DNA of 64,000 nt from Novosphingobium sp. RL4 (GCF_035658495.1 NZ_CP141945.1:248001-312000); one strand, 5' to 3'; positions 43,334 to 53,071 are shown, counted from the first letter of the stretch. The notes: generated by a model from the sequence alone, not told the origin. Program-made: numbers and translations.

Positions 43334-44254
43334 TCAGGCGGCAGGAACCGCCTCGTCCAAGTCCCAGAGCAGCGCCGCGCCGCGCACGCCCGAACTGTCG
43401 CCCCAGCGCGCCCGCACCACTTCGCCGGTCCACGCGCCGGAGAAAGTCCGCGCCCGCACGGCCTGCGCCAATCCCTCGTAGATCGGCTCGACATTCGACA
43501 TGCCGCCGCCCAGCACGATGGCGTCTGGATCCAGCAGGTTGGCAACCACCGCGAGGCCGCGCGCCAGACGGTCGCGGTAGCGCTCCAGCGCCTCGCGTCC
43601 ATGCGCATCCCCGGCCTCGGCGGCGGCAACGATGGCCGGCGCATCGAGATCGCGTCCGGTCGCGCCTTCGAACGAGCGGCGGAACCCCGTTCCCGAAACC
43701 CAGGATTCGAAGCATCCGCGCAGCCCGCACCAGCAAGGCGGCGCGGGAAGCTCGTCGGGCTGCGGATCGGGAAGCGGCATATGCCCGAGTTCCCCGGTCA
43801 GTCCATGCGCGCCGCCCACGACGTGATGGTCCAGCACGAAGCCGCCGCCGCAGCCGGTGCCGATGATGAGCCCGAAGACCGACGCCTTGCCCGCCGCCGC
43901 ACCGTCGATGGCTTCCGACAGGGCGAAGCAGTTGGCGTCATTCGCAAGACGGACCTGCCGGCCCAGCGCCGCTTCGAGATCGCGCTGGAACGGGCGTCCG
44001 TTGAGATAGGCCGAATTGGCATTGCGCATGAGGCCGGTGCCTCGCGCCGCCGACCCCGGCGTGCCGATCCCGATCGTGCCGCGCATCCCAAGCTCGCCTT
44101 CGACCGCCGCCACAAGTTCGCAGAGCGTCGCCAGCGCGCCGTCATAGGAGCCGGGCGTCGGCGTCCGGCGGCGGTGCAGAACCGAGCCGTCGGCAGCCAG
44201 CGCCGCCGCCTCGATCTTGGTGCCGCCGAAATCGATTCCAATCCGCATGGTCAT
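43334..44254 (-). CDS. ROK-family sugar kinase
   Basis: About 306 residues. ATP motif IGIDFGGTKIEAAAL, sugar/ATP site GIGTPGSA and GTGCGGGFVLD, catalytic Asp in VRLANDANCFAL, and the ROK zinc motif: His in GELGHMPLP, then CWCGLRGCFESWVSGTG. This set is complete for an active fructo-, gluco- or mannokinase (E. coli Mak-like). Start at ATG 44254 or two codons later; neither has a strong ribosome site. In this locus it would trap mannose, glucose or fructose released by the GH enzymes. An AT-rich box lies about 135 bp upstream. Confidence 0.9.
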   Translation of the reverse strand: MTMRIGIDFGGTKIEAAALAADGSVLHRRRTPTPGSYDGALATLCELVAAVEGELGMRGTIGIGTPGSAARGTGLMRNANSAYLNGRPFQRDLEAALGRQVRLANDANCFALSEAIDGAAAGKASVFGLIIGTGCGGGFVLDHHVVGGAHGLTGELGHMPLPDPQPDELPAPPCWCGLRGCFESWVSGTGFRRSFEGATGRDLDAPAIVAAAEAGDAHGREALERYRDRLARGLAVVANLLDPDAIVLGGGMSNVEPIYEGLAQAVRARTFSGAWTGEVVRARWGDSSGVRGAALLWDLDEAVPAA

Positions 44255-44389
44255 GCGGCTGCTCGCCGCATCGGCGCGAAACCCGCCATAGCCCTCTCCG
44301 GTAAAACTGCGCCTTCGCCAGGCAAATCCATACACGCCCGCGACGCTTCAAATGTTCAAGCGCACTTTGGCACGTTCACCGAATAAGAC

Positions 44390-44403
44390 AATTTCTTTTT
44401 TTT
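44390..44403. promoter_or_regulatory. AT-rich box upstream of the ROK kinase
   Basis: AATTTCTTTTTTTT, on the edge of the regulator's stop and about 140 bp before the kinase start. It shares TTTCTTTTT with the boxes near 37591 and 45687. Candidate ROK-regulator site. Confidence 0.35.
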
Positions 44404-45646
44404 AGATCGGGTCCGAGCGACCGGCCTGCATGAGGATGGCATCTGAGGGCAGGAGCTGGTCAAGGAACGGCAGGATAGCCGCGCCGATGGCCGGTGCTTC
44501 CGCCGCCATCTGCGCCGGATGGACCGGCACGCGATTGGGCATGGAAACCTGCGCGAGGGCGGCGTCGAGCCGGGCGCTCAACCGTTCGATCAGCGGCACC
44601 GGAAGCCGGCCGCCGATCACGATGGCGTCGGGATCGAGCAGGCACGACACTGCCACCAGCGGCCCGGTCAGCGCGCGGGTGGCGTCGGCGATCCACTGGT
44701 CCATCGTGGTCGCCATCACCGGATCCAGGGCGAGCAGGTCCTCCAGCGCATCGAGCCTGCGCCCGGCCTGCAACAGCCGCTCCTCGATCGCCGAAAGCGA
44801 AACGGTGTCCTGCACCACCGCCCCCGGCTCGGCCGCGCCGACATCCGGCATGAGCCCGATTTCGCCGCTCCGCATCCGCGCGCCGCGATAATAGCTGCCG
44901 TCGATCACCGGCCCGCCGCCAAGACCCGCGCTGATCAGCAGGTAGAAGAAGCTCGGCCTTTCCTGCCCGATCACGCCTTGCGCCTCGCCAAGAGCGGCCG
45001 CTGCTGCGTCATTGTCGACATGGACGGGCCAGGGCAGGATTTCCTTGAGGAGGCTGGGGAAATCGACTTCCGACCAGCTGCCGTATCCTTCCGGCTTGTG
45101 CGGCAAGGCGATCCCGCCGAGATCGTCGGGCCGGGCAAGACCGATCCCCAGCACCCGTTCCCGGTCGACTCCGCCCGCCGCCAGCAGGCCGTCGATTTCC
45201 TCGGCAACGATAGCCAGCACGTCGGACGGCAGCGCGAAGCGGACTTCGCGGGTGACGCGACTGCGCACTTCGCCGGCAAGGTCGAGCGCGACGAGAGTGA
45301 TGTGATCGCGGTCCACGTTGAGGCCGATGGCGAAGGCCCCGTCCGGGTTGATCGCAAGGCGCAGGGCCGGCTGCCCCCGGCCGCCATGCTTGCGGCCGAG
45401 GTGGGCGATCAGGCCCATCTCGTCGAGCCGGGAGGTGATGTTGGCGATGGTGGGCGCGGTCAGGCCGGTTTGCCGGGCCAGTTCGATACGCGTGGTTTCG
45501 CCGCTGAGCCGGATGGCCTGGAGCACGATGCGCTGGTTGTAATCGCTCGCCCGCGCCAGGTTGGTGCCGGACAGCGAGATGGCGAGCCGCTTGCCACGGG
45601 CTTCCGCCGAATCAGGTGATGCGACGATGCGATCCTCTCTTTTCAT
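44402..45646 (-). CDS. ROK-family transcriptional regulator (NagC/XylR type)
   Basis: 414 residues. A winged HTH (about 35-85; DYNQRIVLQAIRLSGETTRI, GLTAPTIANITSRLDEMGLI) is fused to a ROK domain (IGLNVDRDHITLVALDLAGE, VHVDNDAAAAALGEAQ, FFYLLISAGLGGGPVIDGSY). The kinase-type DxGxT is not conserved and the zinc motif CxCGxxGC is absent, so it is a sensor without kinase activity and possibly without structural zinc. It is divergent from the large TonB receptor and next to the ROK kinase, so it is the likely repressor of this glycan locus, with a sugar or sugar phosphate as inducer. Confidence 0.9.
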   Translation of the reverse strand: MKREDRIVASPDSAEARGKRLAISLSGTNLARASDYNQRIVLQAIRLSGETTRIELARQTGLTAPTIANITSRLDEMGLIAHLGRKHGGRGQPALRLAINPDGAFAIGLNVDRDHITLVALDLAGEVRSRVTREVRFALPSDVLAIVAEEIDGLLAAGGVDRERVLGIGLARPDDLGGIALPHKPEGYGSWSEVDFPSLLKEILPWPVHVDNDAAAAALGEAQGVIGQERPSFFYLLISAGLGGGPVIDGSYYRGARMRSGEIGLMPDVGAAEPGAVVQDTVSLSAIEERLLQAGRRLDALEDLLALDPVMATTMDQWIADATRALTGPLVAVSCLLDPDAIVIGGRLPVPLIERLSARLDAALAQVSMPNRVPVHPAQMAAEAPAIGAAILPFLDQLLPSDAILMQAGRSDPI

Positions 45647-45681
45647 GGCTCAGACGATTACATCCGGATTGCTCGCCGAAC

Positions 45682-45703
45682 TAACAAAAAAGAAAAAATT
45701 TAA
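45682..45703. promoter_or_regulatory. AT-rich box between ROK regulator and TonB receptor
   Basis: The A/T run (TAACAAAAAAGAAAAAATTT and two more bases) is conspicuous in a GC-rich genome. Its reverse strand has TTTTTTCTTTTTTG, matching the other two boxes. It lies immediately before the TTGACG at 45705-45710, so it is well placed to block the receptor promoter. Confidence 0.5.
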
Positions 45704-45704
45704 G

Positions 45705-45735
45705 TTGACGCTCTTCCCTATTGGGCAGATGTGTA
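45705..45735 (+). promoter_or_regulatory. Possible promoter of the large TonB receptor
   Basis: TTGACG (45705-45710) followed after 17-19 bp by weak -10-like sequence (GATGTG or TGTGTA). It gives a leader of about 120 nt before the ATG at 45863. Prediction only. Confidence 0.35.
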
Positions 45736-45862
45736 TCGCAACGCGAGTCACCAAGAATACTCGCACCCGGAGAGGATAAGCGGCAGTACGACCGCGGGTC
45801 GACGCCCCTCTCCGAAAAGAATGAGGCACGCATCGCGCGTGAGTGGAGAGGAGTTGAGGGGA

Positions 45863-48800
45863 ATGAAGCAGCATAGTTGCGTGCGTCGTGGCGTCCTGTT
45901 GGCGGCCACGTCTATCGTTGCACTGGGTTCGTCGCATGGCGCCTGGGCCGAGGAAATCGCGCCGGTCCTGACCGGAACCGCCACGCGCCTTGCCGTGGCG
46001 GAACAGGCCGAAGGCGGCGGTACCGCCGCTCCGACGGCCGATCCCAGCGCCGAGGAAATCATCGTCACCGGCATCCGCGCCTCCCAGGAACGCGCCGTCA
46101 ACATCAAGCGCAATGCGACTTCCGTGGTCGATTCCATTTCTGCCGAGGACATCGGCAAGCTGCCCGACGTCACCATCTCGGACTCCCTCCAGCGCATTCC
46201 GGGCGTGCAGATCCTGCGCAGCGCGGGCGAAGGTTCGACCATCAATATCCGCGGCCTGCCGCAAGTTACCACGCTGCTCAACGGCGAAGCCTATCTCGGC
46301 GCGCAGTCGATCACCACGATCCAGCCGAACTTCAACGATATCCCCTCGCAGCTCTTCGCAGGCGCCGACGTCATCAAGTCGGCCACCGCGGATTCGCTGA
46401 ACGCCGGCATCACCGGCACCGTCAACTTGCGCACCCGCCGTCCCTTCGACCTGAAGGAAGGCGTGACCGTCGCCGTCGCGGCGGAAGGGGCCTACGGCGA
46501 CAAGACCAAGCACAAGTTCGACCCGAACTTCAACGGCCTGCTTTCCTGGCACAACGACCGCTTCGGCTTCATGGTCTCCGCCGCCTATTCCGACGTGCGC
46601 CTGTCGAATTCGCACAACGGCATCCAGGAAGGCTACGGCGCCGCCCTGCATAACGAAGGCACGCTGGACGCCACCTCCACCAACGGCTTCTCGCCCGCCA
46701 ACCGCCCGCGTGGCACGGCGGTAGCCGGCGGCGTGGACGTCAACGACAACGGCAATTCCAACGATGCCTTCATCGTTCCGCAGGGCTTCACCGGCTGGAA
46801 CAAGATCAACCAGCGCCAGCGCCTCGGCATCAACGGCTCGGCGCAGTGGATGATCAACGACGCCCTCACCCTGACCGGCGACGCTTTCTTCACCCGCCAG
46901 AACGAGCATGACCGCACCGCCGGTTTCCAGATGCAAAACGTGAACTGGCAGGCGGCGGAATTCGTCCCCGGCCAGTCACGCGATACGGGCGCAACTTATG
47001 TCGGCGGTGACGGGCGCACCTACAACATCAATACCACCCAGGTTTACAACTACGATCTCGGCAACTTCGATTCCTACGCTCAGACCGATCGCTACAAGTC
47101 GCAGTCGCAGAACTACAACGTCGAGCTGAAATTCGACAATGGCGGTCCGTTCAAGGGAAGCCTGCGCGGCATCTATGGCAAGGCGCACCAGTACTACGAC
47201 CAGAGCTACCTCCAGTTCAGCATGTCCGACGGCCGGCAATGGCAGCCGGGCGGCATCGGCCACTATCCCGACGGCGACCGCGTGTTCAACGAGAACGGCT
47301 ACACCGTCAACACGATTGCCGGGCTGAACTCGCTTCCCGCCGTAGTGGACTTCACCGGCAACAAGCCGGTCTTCACCTTGCCCTCCCAGCTCCTGAGCGA
47401 ACTGGGCGACATCAGCAACTATGCGCTCAAGACGATGTCGTCGGAAGGCAACTATCGCCGCAAGGGCGACCTCAAGGTCCTGCGTGCGGATGGCTCCTAC
47501 GAAGCCTCGCCGGACCTCACGGTGAGCTTCGGCGGCCGCTATTCCGAACGCTCCATCAATGACTACGAGTTCGACCGCGCTGCGCCGCTCTATGCTGGCA
47601 TGGCGAGCGATCCGAACGGCTGCCTCGTGAAGTGGAAGGCGTTCGACGTTCCCATGAGCGACAGCTCGTGCAGCGCCGGCGACGCTTCCGGCTTCTACAC
47701 CGCCGGTCTCACCCGCCTCGCCAACGATCCAACCCTTGGCGGCCGGGTCAAGCTGTTCAACCCCGGCGTTGCCGGTGTGCCTGCCATGTACGTGCTCGAT
47801 CCCAAGGCGATGGATAACGCCCTGGCCTTCCAGAACGAGTTCTACCCCGGCAACGTCGAGGTCATGAACCCGGGCGCCTCGTTCAAGGTCGGCGTCAAGC
47901 AGATTTCGGGCTATGTCCAGACGGACTTCCATGGCGACCTGTTCGGCGTGCCCTTCTCGGGTAACGGGGGCGTGAAGGTCATCAACACCAAGCTCGACAT
48001 CACCCAGTACATCACCGGAGGCCCGCAGCCTTACGGGCTCGCCAACGAACTGGGCGGTTCGGTCAACACCAAGCGTGATTTCACCGACATCCTGCCCGCG
48101 TTCAACGTGGCCTTCGACCTGGCGCAGAACCTGAAGTTCCGCTTCGCCTTCTCGAAGACGATGACCCTGCTCGACCTCAACCAGTGGGGCGGCGGCCTGA
48201 ACCCGACTTACGCGATCGACACCAGCATTCCCGGAACCCCTGTCTTCCGCGTCACGGGCGGCAGCCAGAACGGCAACCCGAACCTCGATCCCTGGCGCGC
48301 CACCAATGTCGAGGCATCGCTGGAATACTACCTCGGCCGGGGAAGCCTGCTGAGCCTGGGCGCTTTCCACATCGCGGTGGACAGCTTCATCCAGAGCGGC
48401 AACGAGATCCGGACCGACCTGCCCGACAACGACGGCGTGGTGCGCAACCGCACGGTCTCGATCAGCACCCCGGTGCAGGGTTCGGGCGGCTCGCTGAAGG
48501 GGGTCGAGGCCGGTGCGAAACTCTCGTTCACCGATCTCGGCTTCATGCCGGGCTTCCTGGAAAACTTCGGCATCGACACGAACTTCACCTTCTCGCCCTC
48601 CAGCACCGGCGACAAGGATCTGGCGGGGCGCAAGATTCCCTTCCAGGACAACTCGAAGATCCAGACCAACGCGGCCGTGTTCTACCAGGACTCGCACTTC
48701 CAGGCCCGCGTGGCGTGGAACTTCCGTTCCAAGCGCGCGGTACAGTCCAACTTCGGCGGCATTGCCGGTCTGGAACTCTACCAGGCGCCCACCAACTACG

Positions 48801-48967
48801 TCGACGCCTCGATCAGCTACGACGTGACGCCGAACATCACGATCTACGGGCAGGGTTCCAACCTCACGGGCGAGTACGAGAAGTACTACCTCACCTGGAA
48901 GGACCAGAAGGCCTACAACAACATCTTCGAACGCCGCTTCACCATGGGTGCGCGCGTCAAGTTCTGA
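45863..48967 (+). CDS. Large TonB-dependent receptor (Xanthomonas/Caulobacter type)
   Basis: 1034 residues. A signal peptide (GVLLAATSIVALGSSHGAWA) and short linker lead to the TonB-box-like EEIIVTGIRASQERAVN, and the plug begins with KRNATSVVDSISAEDIGKLP and ISDSLQRIPGVQILR. A long barrel ends in RRFTMGARVKF. The VVDSISAEDIGKLPD signature is typical of the large receptors that import glycan oligosaccharides in Caulobacter, Xanthomonas and sphingomonads. ATG 45863 follows GAGGGGA; an upstream GTG at 45731 would add 44 residues over the promoter. The ROK regulator is divergent and a halogenase-family gene follows after a terminator. Confidence 0.93.
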   Translation: MKQHSCVRRGVLLAATSIVALGSSHGAWAEEIAPVLTGTATRLAVAEQAEGGGTAAPTADPSAEEIIVTGIRASQERAVNIKRNATSVVDSISAEDIGKLPDVTISDSLQRIPGVQILRSAGEGSTINIRGLPQVTTLLNGEAYLGAQSITTIQPNFNDIPSQLFAGADVIKSATADSLNAGITGTVNLRTRRPFDLKEGVTVAVAAEGAYGDKTKHKFDPNFNGLLSWHNDRFGFMVSAAYSDVRLSNSHNGIQEGYGAALHNEGTLDATSTNGFSPANRPRGTAVAGGVDVNDNGNSNDAFIVPQGFTGWNKINQRQRLGINGSAQWMINDALTLTGDAFFTRQNEHDRTAGFQMQNVNWQAAEFVPGQSRDTGATYVGGDGRTYNINTTQVYNYDLGNFDSYAQTDRYKSQSQNYNVELKFDNGGPFKGSLRGIYGKAHQYYDQSYLQFSMSDGRQWQPGGIGHYPDGDRVFNENGYTVNTIAGLNSLPAVVDFTGNKPVFTLPSQLLSELGDISNYALKTMSSEGNYRRKGDLKVLRADGSYEASPDLTVSFGGRYSERSINDYEFDRAAPLYAGMASDPNGCLVKWKAFDVPMSDSSCSAGDASGFYTAGLTRLANDPTLGGRVKLFNPGVAGVPAMYVLDPKAMDNALAFQNEFYPGNVEVMNPGASFKVGVKQISGYVQTDFHGDLFGVPFSGNGGVKVINTKLDITQYITGGPQPYGLANELGGSVNTKRDFTDILPAFNVAFDLAQNLKFRFAFSKTMTLLDLNQWGGGLNPTYAIDTSIPGTPVFRVTGGSQNGNPNLDPWRATNVEASLEYYLGRGSLLSLGAFHIAVDSFIQSGNEIRTDLPDNDGVVRNRTVSISTPVQGSGGSLKGVEAGAKLSFTDLGFMPGFLENFGIDTNFTFSPSSTGDKDLAGRKIPFQDNSKIQTNAAVFYQDSHFQARVAWNFRSKRAVQSNFGGIAGLELYQAPTNYVDASISYDVTPNITIYGQGSNLTGEYEKYYLTWKDQKAYNNIFERRFTMGARVKF

Positions 48968-48981
48968 CCTCCCCCCTTTCT

Positions 48982-49018
48982 CCCCCGCCCACCTCCTCCG
49001 GGCGGGGGGGATCCTTTT
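48982..49018 (+). terminator. Rho-independent terminator after the large TonB receptor
   Basis: CCCCCGCCC (48982-48990), 9-nt loop, GGGCGGGGG (49000-49008), then a T5 run at about 49014-49018. The downstream halogenase-family gene starts 55 bp later, so it either has its own promoter or is expressed by read-through. Confidence 0.7.
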
Positions 49019-49072
49019 TCCATCGCGACCGGCTAGGTTCACGACCTGGACAGGTCTTCGGGGGGCCAGACA

Positions 49073-50623
49073 ATGGCGAAGAATGCGATCCGTTCCATCC
49101 TGATCGTCGGCGGCGGCACCGCCGGCTGGATGACTGCAAACCTGCTGGCAACGCGCCTGCGCCGCCTGCCGATCGAGATTACTCTCGTCGAAAGCCCCGA
49201 CATCCGCACCGTCGGCGTGGGCGAGGCGACGGTTCCCGCCATTCGGGATTACTTCAAGGCCATCGGCGTCACCGAATTCGAAGTGATGCGGGCCACGCAG
49301 GGCACCGTGAAGCTCGGCATCGAATTCCAGGACTGGGCACGGCCCGGGGAACGCTTTTTCCATCCCTTCGGCCGCTACGGCGTGGACGCCTTCGCGGTGC
49401 CGTTCCACCAGTTCTGGCTCAAGCGCCGCATGGCGGGAGACGAGACCCCCCTCTCGGCCTATTGCCTGGCGACCGAGGCGGCATCGCGCGGTCTCGTGCT
49501 GCTGCCGCCCGACCAGCCCGCCAACGACCTCGGCGTGTTCGACTGGGCGATCCATTTCGACGCGGGCCTCTTCGCGCGGTTTCTTTCCCAGCGCGCCCGG
49601 GACGATCTGGGCGTGCGCCATGTCGAAGGCACCATCGCCGGCGTGAACCGCGATGGAGAGACCGGACGCATCGCCTCCGTCACGCTCGAAGGAGGGGCCG
49701 AACTGGCGGCCGATCTCTTCGTGGACTGTTCGGGCTTCCGCAGCCTCCTGCTGGGACAGGCGCTGGACGTGCCTTACGAGGACTGGACGCACCTGCTCCC
49801 CTGCGACCGCGCGGTGGCCGTGCCCTGCACGCATGGCGAGGAGATGGCCCCCTTCACCCGGAGCACCGCGCTTTCCGCCGGGTGGCAGTGGCGCATCCCG
49901 CTCCAGCACCGCGTCGGCAACGGCTACGTCTATTCGAGCCGCCACATTTCCGACGACGAGGCCACCGCCACGCTGCTCTCGCGGCTCGAAGGCGAGACGC
50001 TGGCCGAACCCAACATGCTGCGCTTCAGGACCGGGCACCGGCAGCGCCTGTGGGAGAAGAACTGCGTGGCGGTGGGCCTGGCCGCGGGCTTCCTCGAACC
50101 GCTGGAATCGACCTCGATCACCCTCATCCAGAGCGCCGTCGAACGCCTGCTCGACCACTTCCCCGACCGTGACTTCGATCCCTCGCTGGCGGATGAATTC
50201 AACCGCATCACCCGGCTGGAATATGCGCGGATCAGGGACTTCCTGCTGCTCCACTACTGGGCGAACCGCCGCGAGGGCGAAGCGATGTGGGACGAATGCC
50301 GCGCGCTGGAACTGCCCGAGACGCTGGCCGCACGCATCCGTGCCTTCACGGGCGGCGGCAAGCTGCCGCGTTTCGAGTGGGACTCCTTCCAGTCGCCGAG
50401 CTGGCTTTCGATGTATGCCGGTTTCGACATCTGGCCGCCCCGCCACGATCCGCTGGCGGACCAGTTGACGGTGGAGGAACTGGGCGCTTCGTTCGCCAAG
50501 ATGCGTGAGGCCATCGGGCGCGCCGCAGCGCTGGCAGTGCCGCATGCCCGCTTCATCGCCGAAAACTGCGCCGCCCCTGCCGCGCCTCATGATCATGGGC
50601 GCGTGCCCGCCCATTCAGCCTAG
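49073..50623 (+). CDS. Tryptophan-halogenase-family flavoprotein
   Basis: 516 residues, the usual FDH length. FAD motif VGGGTAGWMTA (about 12-22), Lys80 in QGTVKLGIEF (equivalent of PrnA Lys79), Trp271-Gln-Trp273 in GWQWRIP (the WxWxIP motif), and Glu345 in FLEPLESTS (PrnA Glu346). All catalytic positions are therefore kept. Family members chlorinate or brominate indoles using FADH2 from a separate reductase, which is not seen here. Many genes of this type in Caulobacter and Xanthomonas lie beside TonB receptors in glycan loci and their native substrates are unknown. ATG 49073 was used. Confidence 0.9.
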   Translation: MAKNAIRSILIVGGGTAGWMTANLLATRLRRLPIEITLVESPDIRTVGVGEATVPAIRDYFKAIGVTEFEVMRATQGTVKLGIEFQDWARPGERFFHPFGRYGVDAFAVPFHQFWLKRRMAGDETPLSAYCLATEAASRGLVLLPPDQPANDLGVFDWAIHFDAGLFARFLSQRARDDLGVRHVEGTIAGVNRDGETGRIASVTLEGGAELAADLFVDCSGFRSLLLGQALDVPYEDWTHLLPCDRAVAVPCTHGEEMAPFTRSTALSAGWQWRIPLQHRVGNGYVYSSRHISDDEATATLLSRLEGETLAEPNMLRFRTGHRQRLWEKNCVAVGLAAGFLEPLESTSITLIQSAVERLLDHFPDRDFDPSLADEFNRITRLEYARIRDFLLLHYWANRREGEAMWDECRALELPETLAARIRAFTGGGKLPRFEWDSFQSPSWLSMYAGFDIWPPRHDPLADQLTVEELGASFAKMREAIGRAAALAVPHARFIAENCAAPAAPHDHGRVPAHSA

Positions 50624-50632
50624 GAACGCCCG

Positions 50633-53071
50633 ATGCGCCGTACGCTCGCCACTCTGCTTGCCCTTTCCGGAAGCGTACTGCCGCTGGCAAGCGCTCTTGC
50701 CGAGGACACCGGCCCCGCCGCCACCGCGCATGCCGAACTCTGGCCCAAGGCGCAGAGCGTCGGCCTTGTCGATCCGGAAACGGAGGCGAAGATCACCCGG
50801 CTGATGGCGCAGATGTCGGTGCGGGAGAAGGTCGGGCAGATGATCCAGCCCAGCATCGCCGCGATGAAGCCGGAGGAACTGCGCGAATATCCGGTGGGCT
50901 CGATCCTGGGCGGCGGCAACGATCCGCCGCTTTCGGGCAACGACCGGGGCCCGGCCAGCGACTGGATCGCCACCGCCGAAGCCTTCCGCCAGATCTCGAT
51001 CGAAAAGCGCCCCGGCCATGTGCCGATCCCGGTGATCTTCGGCATGGATTCGGTCCACGGCAACTCGAACGTGTTCGGCGCCACGATCTTCCCGCACAAT
51101 GTCGGCCTTGGCGCGATGCGCGATCCCGAACTGATGGAGAAGATCGGTCAGGTGACGGCTGCCGAAAGCGCCGCCTCCGGCTTCGACTGGGCCTTCGGTC
51201 CCACCGTCACCGTGCCGCAGGACGATCGCTGGGGCCGCGCCTACGAAGGCTATTCCGAGCGCCCCGAGATCACCCGCGAATACTCCGCCGCCATGGTGCG
51301 CGGGCTGCAGGGTACGCCCGGCAAGAGCCGCATCCAGAACGGCAATGTCGCCGCATCGATCAAGCACTTCCTGGCTGACGGCGGCACGCACGGCGGCATC
51401 GATCAGGGCGACGCGCAAGTCCCCGAGAAAGACCTGATCGAGATCCACTCGCCGGGTTACGTCAGCGGCATCGATGCCGGGGCGATGACCGTGATGGCCA
51501 GCTTCTCCTCGTGGAACGGGGTCAAGAACCACGGCAACAAGACGCTGCTGACCGATGTCCTCAAGGGCCGCCTCGGCTTCGAGGGCTTCACCGTGGGCGA
51601 CTGGAACGCGCATGGCCAGATCCCCGGCTGCACCAACGGCAATTGCGCGGCAACCTTCAATGCCGGTCTCGACATGGCGATGGTGCCCAGCGACTGGAAG
51701 GACCTGTTCAACAACACGCTGAAGCAGGTTCAGGACGGCACCATCCCGATGGCGCGGGTGGACGATGCGGTGCGCCGCATCCTGCGCGTGAAGTTCAAGC
51801 TGGGCCTGTTCGATCCCGCCCGCCCCTACGAACACCGCACCGAGCTCGGCACGCCGGAGCACCGCGCGGTAGCGCGTCAGGCGGCGGCGGAATCGCTGGT
51901 GCTGCTCAAGAACAACGGCGCGCTGCTGCCGATCAGGCCGGGCCAGAAGGTGCTCGTCACCGGCACCCATGCCGACGATATCGGCATGCAGACCGGCGGC
52001 TGGACGATGTCGTGGCAGGGCACCGGCAACACCAATGCCGACTTCCCCGGCGCCACCTCGATCTGGGGCGGCCTCAAGACCGCGATCGAGGCGGCGGGCG
52101 GCACCGCCACGCTGAGTGCCGACGGCAAGGTCACGGGGCCGCAGCCCGATGTCGCCGTCGTCGTCTTCGGCGAGACGCCTTATGCCGAAATGGTCGGCGA
52201 TATCTCCACGCTGGAATTCCAGCCGGGCGACAAGCAGGCGCTGGCACAGTTGAAAGCGCTGAAGGCGCAGGGGATTCCGGTCGTCTCGGTGTTCATCTCG
52301 GGCCGCGCGCTCTGGGTGAACCCGGAGATCAACCAGTCCGACGCTTTCGTTGCCGCCTTCCTGCCGGGTTCCGAGGGCGAGGGCCTGGCCGACGTGCTGG
52401 TCGCCAGGAAGGACGGCACGCCGAACAAGGACTTCCGCGGCAAGCTCAGCTATTCCTGGCCGAAGAACGCAGGCCAGTTCCTCAACAACGTGGGCCAGCC
52501 GGGCTACGATCCGCAGTTCGCCTATGGCTACGGCCTGACCTACAAGGACAAAAGCGCGGTTCCGCAGCTGAGCGAAGTGGCCGGGCTCGATGCCTCGCTT
52601 TCCAACGTCTCGGTCTACTACCTGCCAGGCAAGGTGCTGGCGCCGTGGAAGCTCGCAACAGGCGGCGCGGTCGCGGTGAGGAATGTCGACGGCGGCGGCA
52701 CGCAGGAAGGCGCGCGCCAGCTCACCTTCACCGGCCCCGGCGAAGTGCGCATCGAAGGACCGACGGTCGATCTGAACCGCCAGAGCAACGCGATGCTCAG
52801 CTTGCGCATCGATTACCGCATCGATGCCAAGGGAACCGTCGCGCCGAAGCTGGGCTTGGGCGAGACGCTCCTCGACGGCGCACAGGTCTTCACCGCCGCG
52901 CCGGGCCAGTGGGCCAGCGTCAAGGTCTCGCTCTCCTGCTTCGCCAAGGCCGGGGCGGACATGACGAAGATTTCACGTCCCTTCGTGCTGCAAGGCAATG
53001 CGGGCCAGACGATCGCCATTTCCACCGTCAAGCTCGACGCCGATCCCACCGGCGCGATCTGCCCGAACTGA
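50633..53071 (+). CDS. GH3 beta-glucosidase / exo-beta-glucanase
   Basis: 812 residues with a signal peptide (TLATLLALSGSVLPLASALA). The GH3 barrel has VREKVGQMIQPSIA, FGMDSVHGNSNVFGATIFPH and AASIKHFLADGGTHGGIDQG, with nucleophile Asp323 in GFTVGDWNAHGQ. The second domain (AAESLVLLKNNGALLPI onward) and a C-terminal beta-rich domain (ARQLTFTGPGEVRIEGPTVD) follow, as in ExoP-like exo-1,3/1,4-beta-glucanases. It releases glucose from beta-glucan or glucomannan oligomers. It follows the halogenase-family gene by 9 bp, so they are in one operon with the alpha-galactosidase. Confidence 0.93.
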   Translation: MRRTLATLLALSGSVLPLASALAEDTGPAATAHAELWPKAQSVGLVDPETEAKITRLMAQMSVREKVGQMIQPSIAAMKPEELREYPVGSILGGGNDPPLSGNDRGPASDWIATAEAFRQISIEKRPGHVPIPVIFGMDSVHGNSNVFGATIFPHNVGLGAMRDPELMEKIGQVTAAESAASGFDWAFGPTVTVPQDDRWGRAYEGYSERPEITREYSAAMVRGLQGTPGKSRIQNGNVAASIKHFLADGGTHGGIDQGDAQVPEKDLIEIHSPGYVSGIDAGAMTVMASFSSWNGVKNHGNKTLLTDVLKGRLGFEGFTVGDWNAHGQIPGCTNGNCAATFNAGLDMAMVPSDWKDLFNNTLKQVQDGTIPMARVDDAVRRILRVKFKLGLFDPARPYEHRTELGTPEHRAVARQAAAESLVLLKNNGALLPIRPGQKVLVTGTHADDIGMQTGGWTMSWQGTGNTNADFPGATSIWGGLKTAIEAAGGTATLSADGKVTGPQPDVAVVVFGETPYAEMVGDISTLEFQPGDKQALAQLKALKAQGIPVVSVFISGRALWVNPEINQSDAFVAAFLPGSEGEGLADVLVARKDGTPNKDFRGKLSYSWPKNAGQFLNNVGQPGYDPQFAYGYGLTYKDKSAVPQLSEVAGLDASLSNVSVYYLPGKVLAPWKLATGGAVAVRNVDGGGTQEGARQLTFTGPGEVRIEGPTVDLNRQSNAMLSLRIDYRIDAKGTVAPKLGLGETLLDGAQVFTAAPGQWASVKVSLSCFAKAGADMTKISRPFVLQGNAGQTIAISTVKLDADPTGAICPN

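Noticed and set aside
46976..50614. A 3.6-kb open frame opposite the TonB receptor and halogenase genes
   Set aside because: Shadow of two recognised genes; composition is low-complexity and no motif is seen.
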